Below, one piece after another: positions 32,401-44,476 of a DNA stretch of 64,000 nucleotides. How positions within the stretch are numbered: the first letter of the stretch is position 1; each line of letters opens with the position of its first letter. The stretch lies in assembly GCA_905250115.1 (NCBI GenBank), contig CAJNOI010000001.1:1069115-1133114 (forward strand), given 5' to 3'. The translations under genes were made by a program, and so were the position numbers. Source of the DNA: Adineta steineri (Eukaryota > Rotifera > Eurotatoria > Adinetida > Adinetidae). Below the pieces are notes generated by a model. The model had not been told where the DNA came from. It searched no databases and saw only the letters and a program-made list of their open reading frames with translations.

Positions 32401-34799
32401 AACGAGTCTATGGGTGTGCAGCTCAAAAACATACCGGGAATAGTAACGTTCGGTTGTACACTGATACTATGGCATGCGCTAGCATTGCAATAGAACCCTT
32501 GTGGTCGAGTACATTCACTGGACACGGCGCATGAGCAGACAGGTCCCGAAGGGTATATGTTTCGCAGACGTAACCGAACTTGTGTACGATCAGACGAGGC
32601 CAATGGAGCAGCTGCATTGCTTATGGGAGAGTAGAATTGATTATCTCGAATCACCGTGCTTATTTGAGAGAACAGAGTCAAAAAAGAAGCTTGTGTTTCG
32701 TTTTGAAATTGTTGTACCAGTTCAGTCGTCTTATTTTCGAATAATATACGTGGCATCGGATATGCATTCACTAATTCTGTGGCACCGAAAACAGTTACGG
32801 CATTGATAACAGTTGTGTTGGCTGTTTCACATAGTGTTTTTATAAGAGAAAATAAACTAGAACCGGAAGATGCACGAAAATCACCAGTATAAAAAGAGAA
32901 AGAGGCCGTGGTGACTGCGGCAAACCGGAAATAGAGTAACCAGCGATCATTTCGAATAAAATCACTTGAGCAGAGCTGATGAAAATCAGGCTTAACAGTC
33001 ATTATTTCACCATAGGTTACAGAAAGGCCAGTGCAAGGACATACGAGTGTCGATGAATATTGAGAATACAGTTTTTCGAAGGTATCTAAAGAAGGCTGTT
33101 GTATGGTAACACTTATGGTAGTCACACTCAACAGTGAATAACTGAAGAGAATGCAGGCACCCATAAATGTCAGAAAAATATAGAGGCGCGTTGTTTGAAT
33201 TCCCAAATTCACGGTGGTAAAAGAAGTTTGGAACATGTTAAATGTGTTGATTAGTTGACGAATTCGACGGCCGAGGCTCAGGAGCCGTTCTTCGATGCTT
33301 GGCACTAAAACAATTCAAACAATTATCATCTGCTGCCACTTATAAAATAAAAAGTCAATATTAGAACAAACAACAATTTGTCTTTCAAACAATCCTCTAT
33401 TCTCAAATTTTCTTCTTTAGAAAAACAGTAAATTAGACAATTCGTTAGTATCATTTCGTGAGAACGAAACAAAACGGAAAAAGTAAAAACGTTGCCTACC
33501 TGCAGGATCATTTTCTATTGTAGGAATTGCTTCACCTCGGCATTTAAGTAGTAAACGACGAAAGAATTGTACGAGTAGAGGAATGAAAATACCAAGTATT
33601 GTTGTGAGACCTCCGATGAGACCAAGCAGCATCGTCATTGCATAAAGAAAGTTACCACGTTGTGTATAAGTGTAGGAGCATGCTTTTGGATGGCATGCAT
33701 TGTAGTAACTAGTGAAATTACTCGAATTTTGCCATGTTTCGACGAAGAGTTGTTCGAACATAGTATTTACGGTTGTATTGACTTGAAAGCGAGACGAAAC
33801 AGTCGCATTGAGTGGGATGATTGCTTGCGAGATACCAATGAGATCGAGACATGAACGATTATAAAAACACTCCAGTGTCGATTGGAGCATTGAATCATGA
33901 GGCAGACATCCAACCATCATACCAGGCACGATAAACATTGGCGGTGGCGAGGGTATATATTCGCTATTCTGTTGCGCTCCAGGACGAATAGAATAGTTGT
34001 AATAACCAGCTTGAAAAGTGCAGTCTGAGTAGAGCTGGCAATCGCAATAGCTATCACTCGCGGTGTTACTGATACTATAATTCCCAACTAGGTAACGTCC
34101 GTGCTGAGCATAGTAAGTTGATGTTGCTGGATTCTGAACGAGATAACGATTGGTATTCAAAGCTGTCATAATTCCATTGTTGAGAATAACCAGGGACACC
34201 AGCTGATCGATGTATTTCATATTTGCTATTGTTGTCGTTTGCATTTGTTCGACAAGTGCTTCAACTTCAGCCTCGAATACTTCACGTGATAGAGCTTGAC
34301 TGGTAACCATTTGTTGTGTCAGAAATTGATTCAGAGCACTACTAATAGTCCATGCCGTTGTTTGACACAACAATGCTAAGATCTGAACCTGAGACATAGC
34401 CATCAGACGAAAATCTAGTGGTGAAAATCCAGACATATGTATGCTGAACAGTGTTGAAATGAATTGTTGAGAGATAAATTGACTTGAACACACTTGATGA
34501 TAAAGTGGATCGAATAACATAAATTGATCATAGCGAATATTGGTTTGTGAACAAAGACAAACGAGAGTATTTGGATACTCATCGTTCAGATGTTCAAATT
34601 GATCGACCGAAGGTGATGTTACAGTTCCGACGAGTGTTTGCATGTTCAACGTTGCAAACAAAGTGACAATGACAACTGAGATATTCAGAAGAATAATGAA
34701 CAATCGAGTTGCTAACAATTGATCATCGACTGTCAAAGAGTTATCGGTTTCGTACAAGTTGAGCTTCCCCAGCCATACATAAAGACGCTTCCACATCAT
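29496..34799 (-). CDS. three-module membrane protein of unknown function (triplicated 440-residue exon)
   Basis: Three large exons, 34799-33500, 33304-31985 and 30805-29496, are joined by GT-AG introns of 195 and 1179 bp, both phase 1. Together they give 1309 residues in one frame. Only the first exon starts with ATG; the others open with GTG or TTG only if the intron is ignored. Each exon encodes the same module: an N-terminal membrane helix (for example LFIILLNISVVIVTLFATL), a roughly 340-residue ectodomain, and a C-terminal helix with a Gly-Gly kink (MTMLLGLIGGLTTILGIFI). Shared cysteine blocks are CLCSQTNIRY...YHQVCSSQF, DSMLQSTLECFYNRSC and YYNACHPKACSYTY, with many N-glycosylation sequons. 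Modules 1 and 2 carry an extra CxC cluster (SYCDCQLYSDC, PVCSCAVSSEC) that module 3 lacks. I recall similar single-module proteins as a large uncharacterised bdelloid family. A receptor-like surface role is inference. Confidence 0.8.
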
Positions 34800-36758
34800 G
34801 ATTGTAAAACTCAGTACTGCAATTATTTTTTAAGATTTCATTCTCTTTAAATATGTCCGTACGACAATGCTGACTTCGAGCACTACGATCCGGGACAGCT
34901 GTAAGGCCTACTTTCATTTATTGTAAGAAAAATCATACTATAAGAGAGAGATATATTCAAAATTCAAGAAAATATTCAATCGTATCTCCCAGCTGTCTCT
35001 CCAAATGAGCTGAGCGTTTTTATCGTGTTGTTTAAATGACTTCTTCAAAGTCAGTGAATATTAAAATATCATAGTTCAGTTTTAAAAAGTCCGTGAATAG
35101 TACATTGTATATATGACTTTGAAAAAGTCAGTGAATATTATAATGATCTAATTGAGAATAGTCATACATGTGATTTGTTAAAAAATATATAACAAAATCA
35201 GCAATTTGTTTTAGTGGTGATTTAATAAATAATGTTAAACAATAAACTCGTGTCAGAAGTTATTTACATCATTTCAGACTGTATTCACATATACAAAGAA
35301 ACAGCGGAAGATCAGATTTTAGTTTATGTCGTTTCTAATTTCCAATCAGTTTTTAAATGATATAGTTTATTGAAATTTCATCCGAGTATTTGATTTGTAA
35401 CCGATATCAACTTCAATTAACTGTGTATTCACGTATCTGTAGCTTGATTTTCACGAGAAAGTGTAAAGTAATGTCGTTTCTTGTAGTGCGTCACTATTTA
35501 GTCTAAGTTAGTATTAAATCTATTATTGTTGATACAAGAAATTGAAAAACATCATCAACACTGGAAATTTTCAGAAGACAGACAAGAAAATCACTTTTCC
35601 AATTATTTTAATTATAGTTGAATAAAAGAAAGAAAACCAAATGAAACTGCTAGTTTTGACGTTTTTTTAACTCATGAATACTATTTGAGATGATGTGAAT
35701 GACTTCTGAGATGAATTGATCGTTGACCACCATTGAGAAGGCAACAAAGTATTGATTTTATGTCCATGATCTACCAAAGTAGACGTATGACTCCACTTGA
35801 TTGGATCATTATAATATTCACTGACTTTCAAAACTCATTTGAACAATATCATAGAAATACTCCAGGCATTTTCAAAGACAGTTGTTAGATACGATTCAGT
35901 TTTTTTACTGATCTTTGAGTATTTATTTCTCATATCATACTTTTTCTTGCAATAAATAGAAGCACGCCTTGCAGCTGTTTCGAAGTGGAACGTTCAAAGT
36001 CAGTATTCTCGTTTTCTATCAACAAGATGTTATTGAAGTTTTGAAATAGTTTTAATATTTATGATTCTACCATTCAGTGAAAATAAATACTTTGAAACTA
36101 ATATAGATTATTGAATATATTCCATACTATTTCATCAGAATGTCAGAAGTTTATGCCTTGTACTATGCAGAAGACTGTAACTTTCACCTGCAATTTTTTT
36201 AATTTTCGCTAGTGATCTTGGATATTATTTTGAAAACAATTAAACCACTAGAAATCAAAAATAAACACAAATCAAACAAGTTCTTTTGATCAAATATTTT
36301 TTTACCCAAGGATGTGCCTTTCAGTGCTCTACTGAAACTATGAAAACTTATTTTAGACTCTCAAAACAAACTACATAACAGAAAAAAAAACTTTTTTTTT
36401 TAGTAGTTTCAAAAATCCTCTCTTACTGACTTATATATGCAATATTTCGAAATCAGTTTCAAATATTCATATAATCTTTGATAATGCACATAAGACCGAC
36501 ACAAACGTTTTTATTTTTCGTTAAATAATCCCATCAAAACAAACAGAACATAAAAATAATATATCCCACATACAAATAAAATAAAATAAAACGTTTACTA
36601 TAATAATAATGAGAACAAAACAAAAACAAAAAATACACATTCACATGTATAGTTGACTATATTGCACAAAAATACGACTCACTATGTTAGTTTGATGTGT
36701 CTATTGACTAACCTATCAGATCTGTAACATACGTATATATATATATATATTCACATAT
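34800..36758. other. gene-free gap upstream of the three-module gene
   Basis: About 2 kb, AT-rich, between the start of the three-module gene and the end of the ARFGEF3-like gene. Its main content is the inverted repeat at 35029-35850. A TA microsatellite lies at about 36733-36750. No coding frame of note is seen. Confidence 0.5.
35029..35850. repeat. foldback element with perfect 25 bp core arms
   Basis: AAAGTCAGTGAATATTATAA and the next five bases (35124-35148) recur exactly, inverted, at 35804-35828. Similarity extends on both sides (ATGA.TTTGAAA outside, AGTCATAC inside), giving arms of about 65 bp. A further direct copy of the outer part (TTCAAAGTCAGTGAATATTA) sits at about 35044-35063. 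The roughly 650 bp between the arms has no coding frame. It is probably a non-autonomous DNA element with a duplicated left end. Confidence 0.65.
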
Positions 36759-39700
36759 TTATGTTCGTGTTACAATTGAATCTTTTCCTCCATATTTCAT
36801 TAAAATATCCAAAAGTAAATTTTTAAGTTGTCGATTTGAAGCATTCGTTGCACATACAAATAACCATCGTTCAAGTGAAGGCATAAGTAGACTATTACCA
36901 GATCCTATTGTTGAAAACCAACAACCATTTTCTTGTAATGATTTAGCTAAATATAAACATAAATCATTCCATCCATCAACATAAAGTTTAAGAGCAATTG
37001 ATATATGTTCAGTGTTTCGTGCTGAAAGTGTTTCTTGTAATGAACGTTGATCATCACTAATATATAAATAAATAATTTATTTAGTTTTAAATTAAAACAA
37101 AATTCAACTTACGTATTTATTTTTGTATTTTCATTCAATAAAGATTGTGAAAAGAATCGTTGATGAGTTGATGGTGATGGAATTGTTGAACTTTTACGTT
37201 GAGCAGGTGATGGTGATGTTGGTGTTTCTACTTTACGTATTATTTTATGATCATTTAATACACGACAAATCATATCTTGATTAACAATAAAATATTCTAT
37301 TTCATTTTCTGATATTGAAGATCGTCTTGAAACTATTTGGCATGTCGATGGAAGAAATTTATCAAGTAAATCTTGATCTGCTCTTAGTAGATATAATCCA
37401 TATTGATCAGTCTATAATAATAAAATCAAGATGAAATCTAAATATATGAGAACTTGTATTACTTCTATATGTGTTTCAAGTTGATTTGAGCCAGTAAAAA
37501 GTAAATCAGCAATACCATCACTAAGTAATTTTAATAAATCAATATAATTATATGATGTAGCAGCAAGATGTGTCGCAAATCGACCAAAAAATCCAATCTT
37601 CTTTTCAATATTTCCAACGAACTGTTGTTGTTGAGGTGATGAAGTTTCTGGAAATGATTCATATTCATCATTAGCTTTATCAATTAATTCATTATTTTCC
37701 TAAACAAAAACATCAATTAAAATTTAAAATATAATTAAATTAGTTTTAGTTTTACTTGTTGTAAATTAAGATTAGCTGAATCAATTGATTGTTTAACAAG
37801 TTCATCTTTAACACCACGCATTAAATAATCAACAAGATATTGAAATGCAACTCGTTTCACATGTTGAAATGTGACAGCTGGTGGATCAAAAATAAATAAT
37901 TGTTGTAAAATATTTCTTAAACCAAAATGATTTGAAAATGAATCAAATCGTTCTGCTAAATCAATTGTTTGACTTAAACAAGGTGTGAATTCCGGCCAAT
38001 TTAATTCACCAATAATATGTATTAATTGTAAATGAAAATAATTTAAATAAACAAATGTTTTCATTTGTATTTCATGTGGACTAGGATCAGTATTTATTGA
38101 TGTTGTCACCGTTCGAAATGTAAATCGAAAGAATTTTCCTTCAGGAATTTTCTGTTGTTGTTGCGGTTGTTGTTGATGTTCATTGAAAAGTTGTTGACAA
38201 AGTGGAAAAATTGAACTATCACCATTCGCCATTCCATATGATGATTGAGATGAATTCGAATCATTTTGTACATAAACACGTACATTACGAAGAAGATCTT
38301 CGGGGGATGAAATACGAAATTCATAGATTAAATATTCAGTTGGTAAAGATGTAAGTAATAGAGCATGTTGAAGATTATCAATACAGATTGATCGAAGTGA
38401 TGGATCAAATTTTTTTGATATATTTGTAATCAGATGTTTAATACATGATAAACCTAAAGATTATTATAATAAGAAAATATAGGGAAATACTTTAGAATGG
38501 ATATTTACCAAGTCGACCAACATATTCATTAGCAACACAAAGCCAATCAATTAACATCGATTGAAAACAATCAAATAAAATATGATGATATTCTTCAAAT
38601 TCTTTCGCCATATCAAATATATACAAAATATGTTCAAGTAAATTTCCAAGAAATAAACGCCATGCAATAATATTCATAAATGTTGAATTTTGTCGTTGTG
38701 CATGTCGTCGAAATATGGTTAATTTTCTTAATGATGATGTCATTTTTAAAAAATTTGAACATACAAATGATTGTAACCATGGAATAATAACACAACAAAT
38801 AAGATAAATTGAAAATCGATGACCAACACTATCATAGGTTAATTTTAAAATAAGAAAATATTGATCAATTATTTTTGTATGATAATGATTTGAACATGAA
38901 AATATTGTATCAGTAAGACCTTCAATCATATATGACCAAACATTAAGTAGATGTGTTGTATTATCAATAAGATCAAGATCATCTGATAATTGTCTCATAT
39001 AACCAACAAGTTTAAGTTCAAATGAACGAAGTATTGTATCCGATGATATGGATAAATCAAGATAGGAGAAAAATGATGGAGAAAAATTTGAAAATGTTGA
39101 ATATGTAAATGATGTTGATTCAAATTGTCGAGTTCGTTTTTTTGTTGCAAAAACATGATTTGATGATGTAACAAAACAATGTACAAATATTGTTGTAAAT
39201 TTTTGTATCATATTTAATGCAGGCATAACCAATTCAATTTGATTATGTTCTTCATCATTCTCATCAAAACTATCACCAAATGGACTATTAACCATTGGTG
39301 TAAATGGTTCTGGTTCACGTAAATAACAAAATAAGCATTGAAGACAATCAACAGATGCTTGTGCAATAACATTAAGATTTTCACATGAAAAAAATGCTTC
39401 AAGAACTTCTAATATCGCATTAACACGATATAATTCAACACCAGCTTGTTCAGTTTCATCCTCATCAGTTTTTGTTTCTTTCATTGTTGAATTTTTTATT
39501 CCAATTGAACGACGATGTTGTTCAATTTTAACAGTTTTTAAACAAGCAAATATTGAACGCCAACCTGACATTATTGCATTTGTATTTAATTCAACAAGTT
39601 CACATATTGAATTAACAATTTGATTTTCGACAATACTATCACATTGTTCTGTACATATTAAATGTTCGAATGGTTTGAAAAATGTTTCATTTAATTGAAA

Positions 39701-42700
39701 ATTTGGATATTCAGGTCGAACGGAAAGCCATGAACGTAAATCTCGATGCATATGAGAAATTGTACGTTTTGCTAATTGAATATCGTGATGTGTTGCTCCC
39801 TAACACCAAAAAAAAAATATTAATTTACTTATTTTATCTTTATATTGGAAATTACTTGAATGAATAATTGAGATACACAACTCCATACTTTACAAACATG
39901 ATAACGTGGTCGAAGTGATGCAATAATACCTAATGTCATGTCACCTATTCGTTCAATGACGACATGCATTGGAAAAAGATTTTGTAAAAGTGATGGTGAT
40001 ATATCCGATGTTCGTTTTTGTAATGGTGTTTCAGTTAATAAACGAATTTGTTCAAAAAATTCAAGTAATGAATCAAGATCAAGTTGACGAACAACAAGTT
40101 CATATAATCTTTAAAAGAAAAATTTATTTTCTAAAATTATGTATAAAATCAATAGAAAAATATTTACTTGTCTGAACGACAAGATAATGCTTGAAGAATA
40201 TTTGCACATGATTTATCATGAATATGACCAGTTTTATCAATATTATTTAATTGAAGAAGAGATGAAGTTGATGAATCATTTGACGATGATGATACACCAT
40301 TATTAAGTTCACATGAAACATGTCCATGTTGATGAAGTGTTAAATCAAGTTTTTCTTTTGGAGGACAACATTGCATTTCCAAGAGACATAAATGAACACA
40401 ACATCTATAGAAATATATATAATCGTTATTAAAATATTCTTTTCTGTTTGTCATAGATTAATCTACCTTAAAATATGTTTATATGTTATATTTGGACAAT
40501 TATTAATATCATTCATATATAATTGAAGAATAAAATTAATTGCCATTACATCAAGATAATGAAGACGATTATGTTTTGTAAATATTTTTTTTTGATTCTC
40601 AACAATCCAACCTTGTTCAATTGTACTAACCACACAATGAAGAACATAACAAGCATTATTTGGTAAACCAACAGTAACAGCTAATTGAAAAACTAATTTT
40701 AAACTTTGAAAAACAAGTTCATGAGTTTCAATAAGTTTTTCACTAATTGTATTTGATAAAATTAAATTTGATGATGTTAGATCGGAATCTATGGAATGAT
40801 TTTTTGTAAGCATTGGTGTTAATGCACCTAATATTGCACTCCAACACATTTGCACCAAACGATGACAAACCGAAAGTGCTAATTAATAATAACAATAATA
40901 TAAAGAGGATGATCGAAAAATCACTATTTTTTTCTCACGCTAGAAATGTCATAATACGAAAGTTTTTGTCACCTAGATCTGATCCCTTTTTTGTCAGTCT
41001 TTCTCGTAAGGGGTATCTAGGTCTCTGTAGAGTAGTTCCATGGAGTGTCAAATACAAGTACACAAAGTTTTCAGAAAATTTTCTCAGCAAATTCTCTTTT
41101 CCCTCAAACTTTGTAGAGCTTTGTTCACTGATCATTTTCGTATCAGGAAGTTTTAAACTCTATTGAGAAATGACGACGCTATCGTCAAAATAAAAACATA
41201 GTAAAACAGCTTAAAATTTCATTTCGCCTTATGAAACATAAGAAATTTTTCTCTACAAAACCTACTATGTTATATTTCTTCGGAATATAGCCGGTTCGAG
41301 ATCAGAGACTCGACTTTTTCCTATATTTTATAAGGAAAAAAATGGGTTTTTACTACGTTTCTTATTTTGATGATAGCTTCGTCATTTCTCAATAGAGTTT
41401 AAAACTTCCTGATACGAAAATAATCAGCGAAAAAAGCTCTACAAGGTTTGAGGGAAAAGAGAATTTTCTGAGAAAATTTTTCTGAATACTTCGTGTATTT
41501 TGTGTTCGACATCCCATGGAACTATCCAGTAGATCTAGATGACAAGGACTTTCGTATTATGACATCTCTAGCGTGAGGAAAAAATAGTGATTTTCGATCA
41601 CTCCCTTTTATTATATTTTAATTTTCAAAAAAAATGTGATACCTGTTGAACGTGCATCATGTTTTGATGTTGAATCTCCAATAGCAGATTTCATTGATCG
41701 AATATTAAACGGACGAATATCTATTAACATTTGATGAAGAACTGTTTTAAATTGTTCTGAAAGATTATCAAAAACATTAAACTGTTCATAATACATATCA
41801 TATAATGTATCCATCCAATCAGGTTCAATACAAAGCATCAAACCACTATTCATTATATCAGTTATAAATGAACTCTTCAAAAGAGAAAAATAATATAACA
41901 TTAGTTCAAAAAAAAAGAGAAATTACTTTTGAAATAGTTGATGATATATTCGAATCAAATAATTGTTGTAATTGTCTTCGACAACAATACCATAAAAACC
42001 AAATTGTTGTTGCATATATTCCATCAGGATTTGTTACAATGGTTGTCGATGTATCAAATGAAAATGACATTTTTGATGAATATTCTATAGACAAGACTAA
42101 TCGTTGCAAAAGAAAAACTACAACTATAAAAAGGATTTACCATTACTAATAAATGATGAAAATTGTAATAGAGCATCATCAAAATCTGATACACTTGTGA
42201 TATGTTGTTGATCACTTGTTTTAAGAAGATTTTTCAAATGATTAACATAAAATTTAACTTTATCTAATGTTGTTGATTCAGCTGTTAAACAAATTTCCTT
42301 TTCTTGTTCAGCAGTATTTATATTTTCATTATTAATTAAATTTAAAATATTATTTGTATCAATAAATAATGGGACAATTGGATAACCAAATTTTTTATAT
42401 GCTTTACGAATTGCTTGTTCTTCATCACTATCAAAAAATAATGCTTCCGTACTAAATTTTATTAATTGTTCAAGACAATGATTAAGACAAAGATAAGCAT
42501 TGTTAACTAAATTTCGATCATCTGATGATGAACATTCAGCAATTATTGAAATAATTCTAGAAAATAACAAATTTAATTCGCATTTAATTTATTTCTTATC
42601 TTACTTTCGAAATAAACTTAAATCAGAATCATTCGTTGCTTCGGTTGAATGAATCCAAGGTGGTGATATAACGGAGATTAATGAACGACTTGTAATAACC

Positions 42701-44170
42701 TATGAATGATAAATAGTATAAGAATATTTATCAAAGATTTCTTATACTTCATTTAATACAATAAGTAAATCCAGTCGTTCATTTGTTGTTTGAGATAAAC
42801 ATAAACGTTGAAAAAGTGTTTCACTTACAGATCGTAATGAACCAATAGGTGCAATAAAGCAAATTAAATTTAGAATAATTCTATAGACTGTTCGTCGTAG
42901 ATGTGGATCAGATGCATTATTTTTTACATACATAATACAACGAGCATCAATTATTGGACTACCAAGAAAAGAAATAACAGCCGGAGAATATTTTTTCCTA
43001 AACAATAAATAATAAGATAGATTTTTGTTTTTATCAAGATTAATTGTTTTTACCAAATAAAATCAATAAATGGTTGATAAAAATAAACAGTACGTGATAA
43101 TGATCTTATCAATAAATCATGAAGTTCAAGTACAAATATTCGTTGAAGTGTTTGATCTTGTTTTCGAGATAATTCATTAACAAGTGTTGTTTGATATTCC
43201 ATTAATGTTAATAATTGTCGATAATAATCAATTTCCGATTGATTCAAAATTATATTTCCATCATCTGTATACTGACGTTCCTAAAATAAAATAATTCGTT
43301 TGTTTTTTTAAAATATTATATTTGTATTTACTTCTTTTGGCATTAATGGTCGGAAATTATAAAAAGCTTCAAGTTTCGATGCACATAATTGACATGTTTC
43401 TCGTCGTAAATCAGAATTTGTTGTTCGTAAAACACCCAATGTAAACTATTTATATATATAAAAGATTAGTTTTATTCGTTTATTAGAAATATAAACGTTT
43501 TACTTGAATCAATTTACATAGAACATGTCCAGATAAAACAGGACATTGAGTTCGAACAATCTCTAATATTAACTAAAAGAAATAGTTAATTAGAAAAAAG
43601 AAAATTTCTTTTTTTTGCTTGAACGAACTCGAATAGAACCAACAAGTTCACGTTCAACAAGTGGTGAACCATTAGGAAATGCATCGAATATATATTGAAG
43701 AAAATCTTGTTTTTCTTGTAATGTACATTCACGACATGATTCTTCTTCCAAGATTAATTTCTACAACATATATACATTTATATCAATTATGTAAAAAAAA
43801 ATAAATATAGACCTCGAATCCTCGACTAACAAGAGTTCCAATATGTTGTGTTTCAGTTTCCAGACAACTTCGAATAAATTCAAGTACTTTTTCTCTAGAT
43901 ATAAAATATAGTATATGTATAATTTCTAAATAATTAAATTTACCTTCCATAATGTAGTGTTGTTCCATGAGAAAGATAATCTAATTGAAAATAATTATTT
44001 TAAATTTACAATAAAGAAAGAAATTTTTACCAGAAAGTTGTTGACAGAATTCTGAAAAGGAAAAAAACTAGATGAATATTATATAAAAATAAATAATATT
44101 TCCTACCTCGAAGAAGTAAATTATTAGTTTTATCGGCTTCTTGCTGTACTTTTGTCAACCATTGAGCCAT
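36759..44170 (-). CDS. ARFGEF3: ARFGEF3/BIG3-like large HEAT-repeat protein
   Basis: A very long multi-exon gene, starting MAQWLTKVQQEADKTNN at 44170 and ending LKNLLLDILMKYGGKDS then IVTRT. The best match to vertebrate ARFGEF3 (BIG3) is the exon at 39751-38492: FQLNETFFKPFEHLICTEQ, then IVNSICELVELNTNAIMSGW and RSIFACLKTV, against FHFNEALFRPFERI...VVTSIGELVEVCSTQIQSGW. VLEAFFSCENLNVIAQAS and the N-terminal YSPAVISFLGSPIIDARC also align. Helical repeat content is high throughout. BIG3 is related to ARF guanine-nucleotide exchange factors but has a degenerate Sec7 region. I saw no classical Sec7 catalytic motif here, although I did not reconstruct every exon. At roughly 1800 residues it is shorter than the human protein (about 2177). 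One intron carries a palindromic transposon. Confidence 0.85.
40900..41612. mobile_element. 713 bp palindromic MITE in an ARFGEF3-like intron
   Basis: The left arm (about 40900-41213) and right arm (about 41348-41612) are inverted copies, and matches run almost to the loop. Terminal parts read GATCGAAAAATCACTATTTT on the left and, complemented, GATCGAAAATCACTATTTTT on the right. Inner parts share CTCTATTGAGAAATGACGA. The left arm has roughly 48 extra bases near 40985-41030. The ends lie in AT-rich sequence, so the target duplication is unclear (TA or TAA possible). No transposase is present. Transcribed within the intron it would form a very long hairpin. Confidence 0.85.
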
Positions 44171-44476
44171 CTGAAATTAGAATTAATAATAAAAATATTC
44201 ATATTTTCTACAACAATTTTAATATCGATAAACCCTTCTCCGCCTCTTTTTTTCTAATCCTAAATTATAAATCGACGATTGAATATGACATGACACGCCG
44301 ATCGTTTATAATCTAACAATTCCGGATGGTTCCATTTTCTTCAAATAGAAATGAAAATCTTTTGTAGATGTCACTATTTTTCTATGAATGAGGGTTTACT
44401 CATGACAACTATGATTTCCACGCATGGTCAAAAATTTCAATTTCATATTGAATAGATAAAGTTTATATTATAAATC
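44171..44476. promoter_or_regulatory. divergent upstream region of ARFGEF3-like gene and DNAAF4
   Basis: 306 bp between start codons. TTACTCATGACAAC (44396-44409), 67 bp before the DNAAF4 ATG, is a weak match to the RFX X-box consensus expected for ciliary genes. Nothing else stands out. Confidence 0.35.

Noticed and set aside
29496-34799. Three separate tandem paralogous genes at 29496-30818, 31893-33305 and 33417-34799
   Set aside because: Only the rightmost frame begins with ATG. The others open with TTG or GTG upstream of clear AG acceptors, and exon lengths and phases join perfectly into one frame of 1309 residues.
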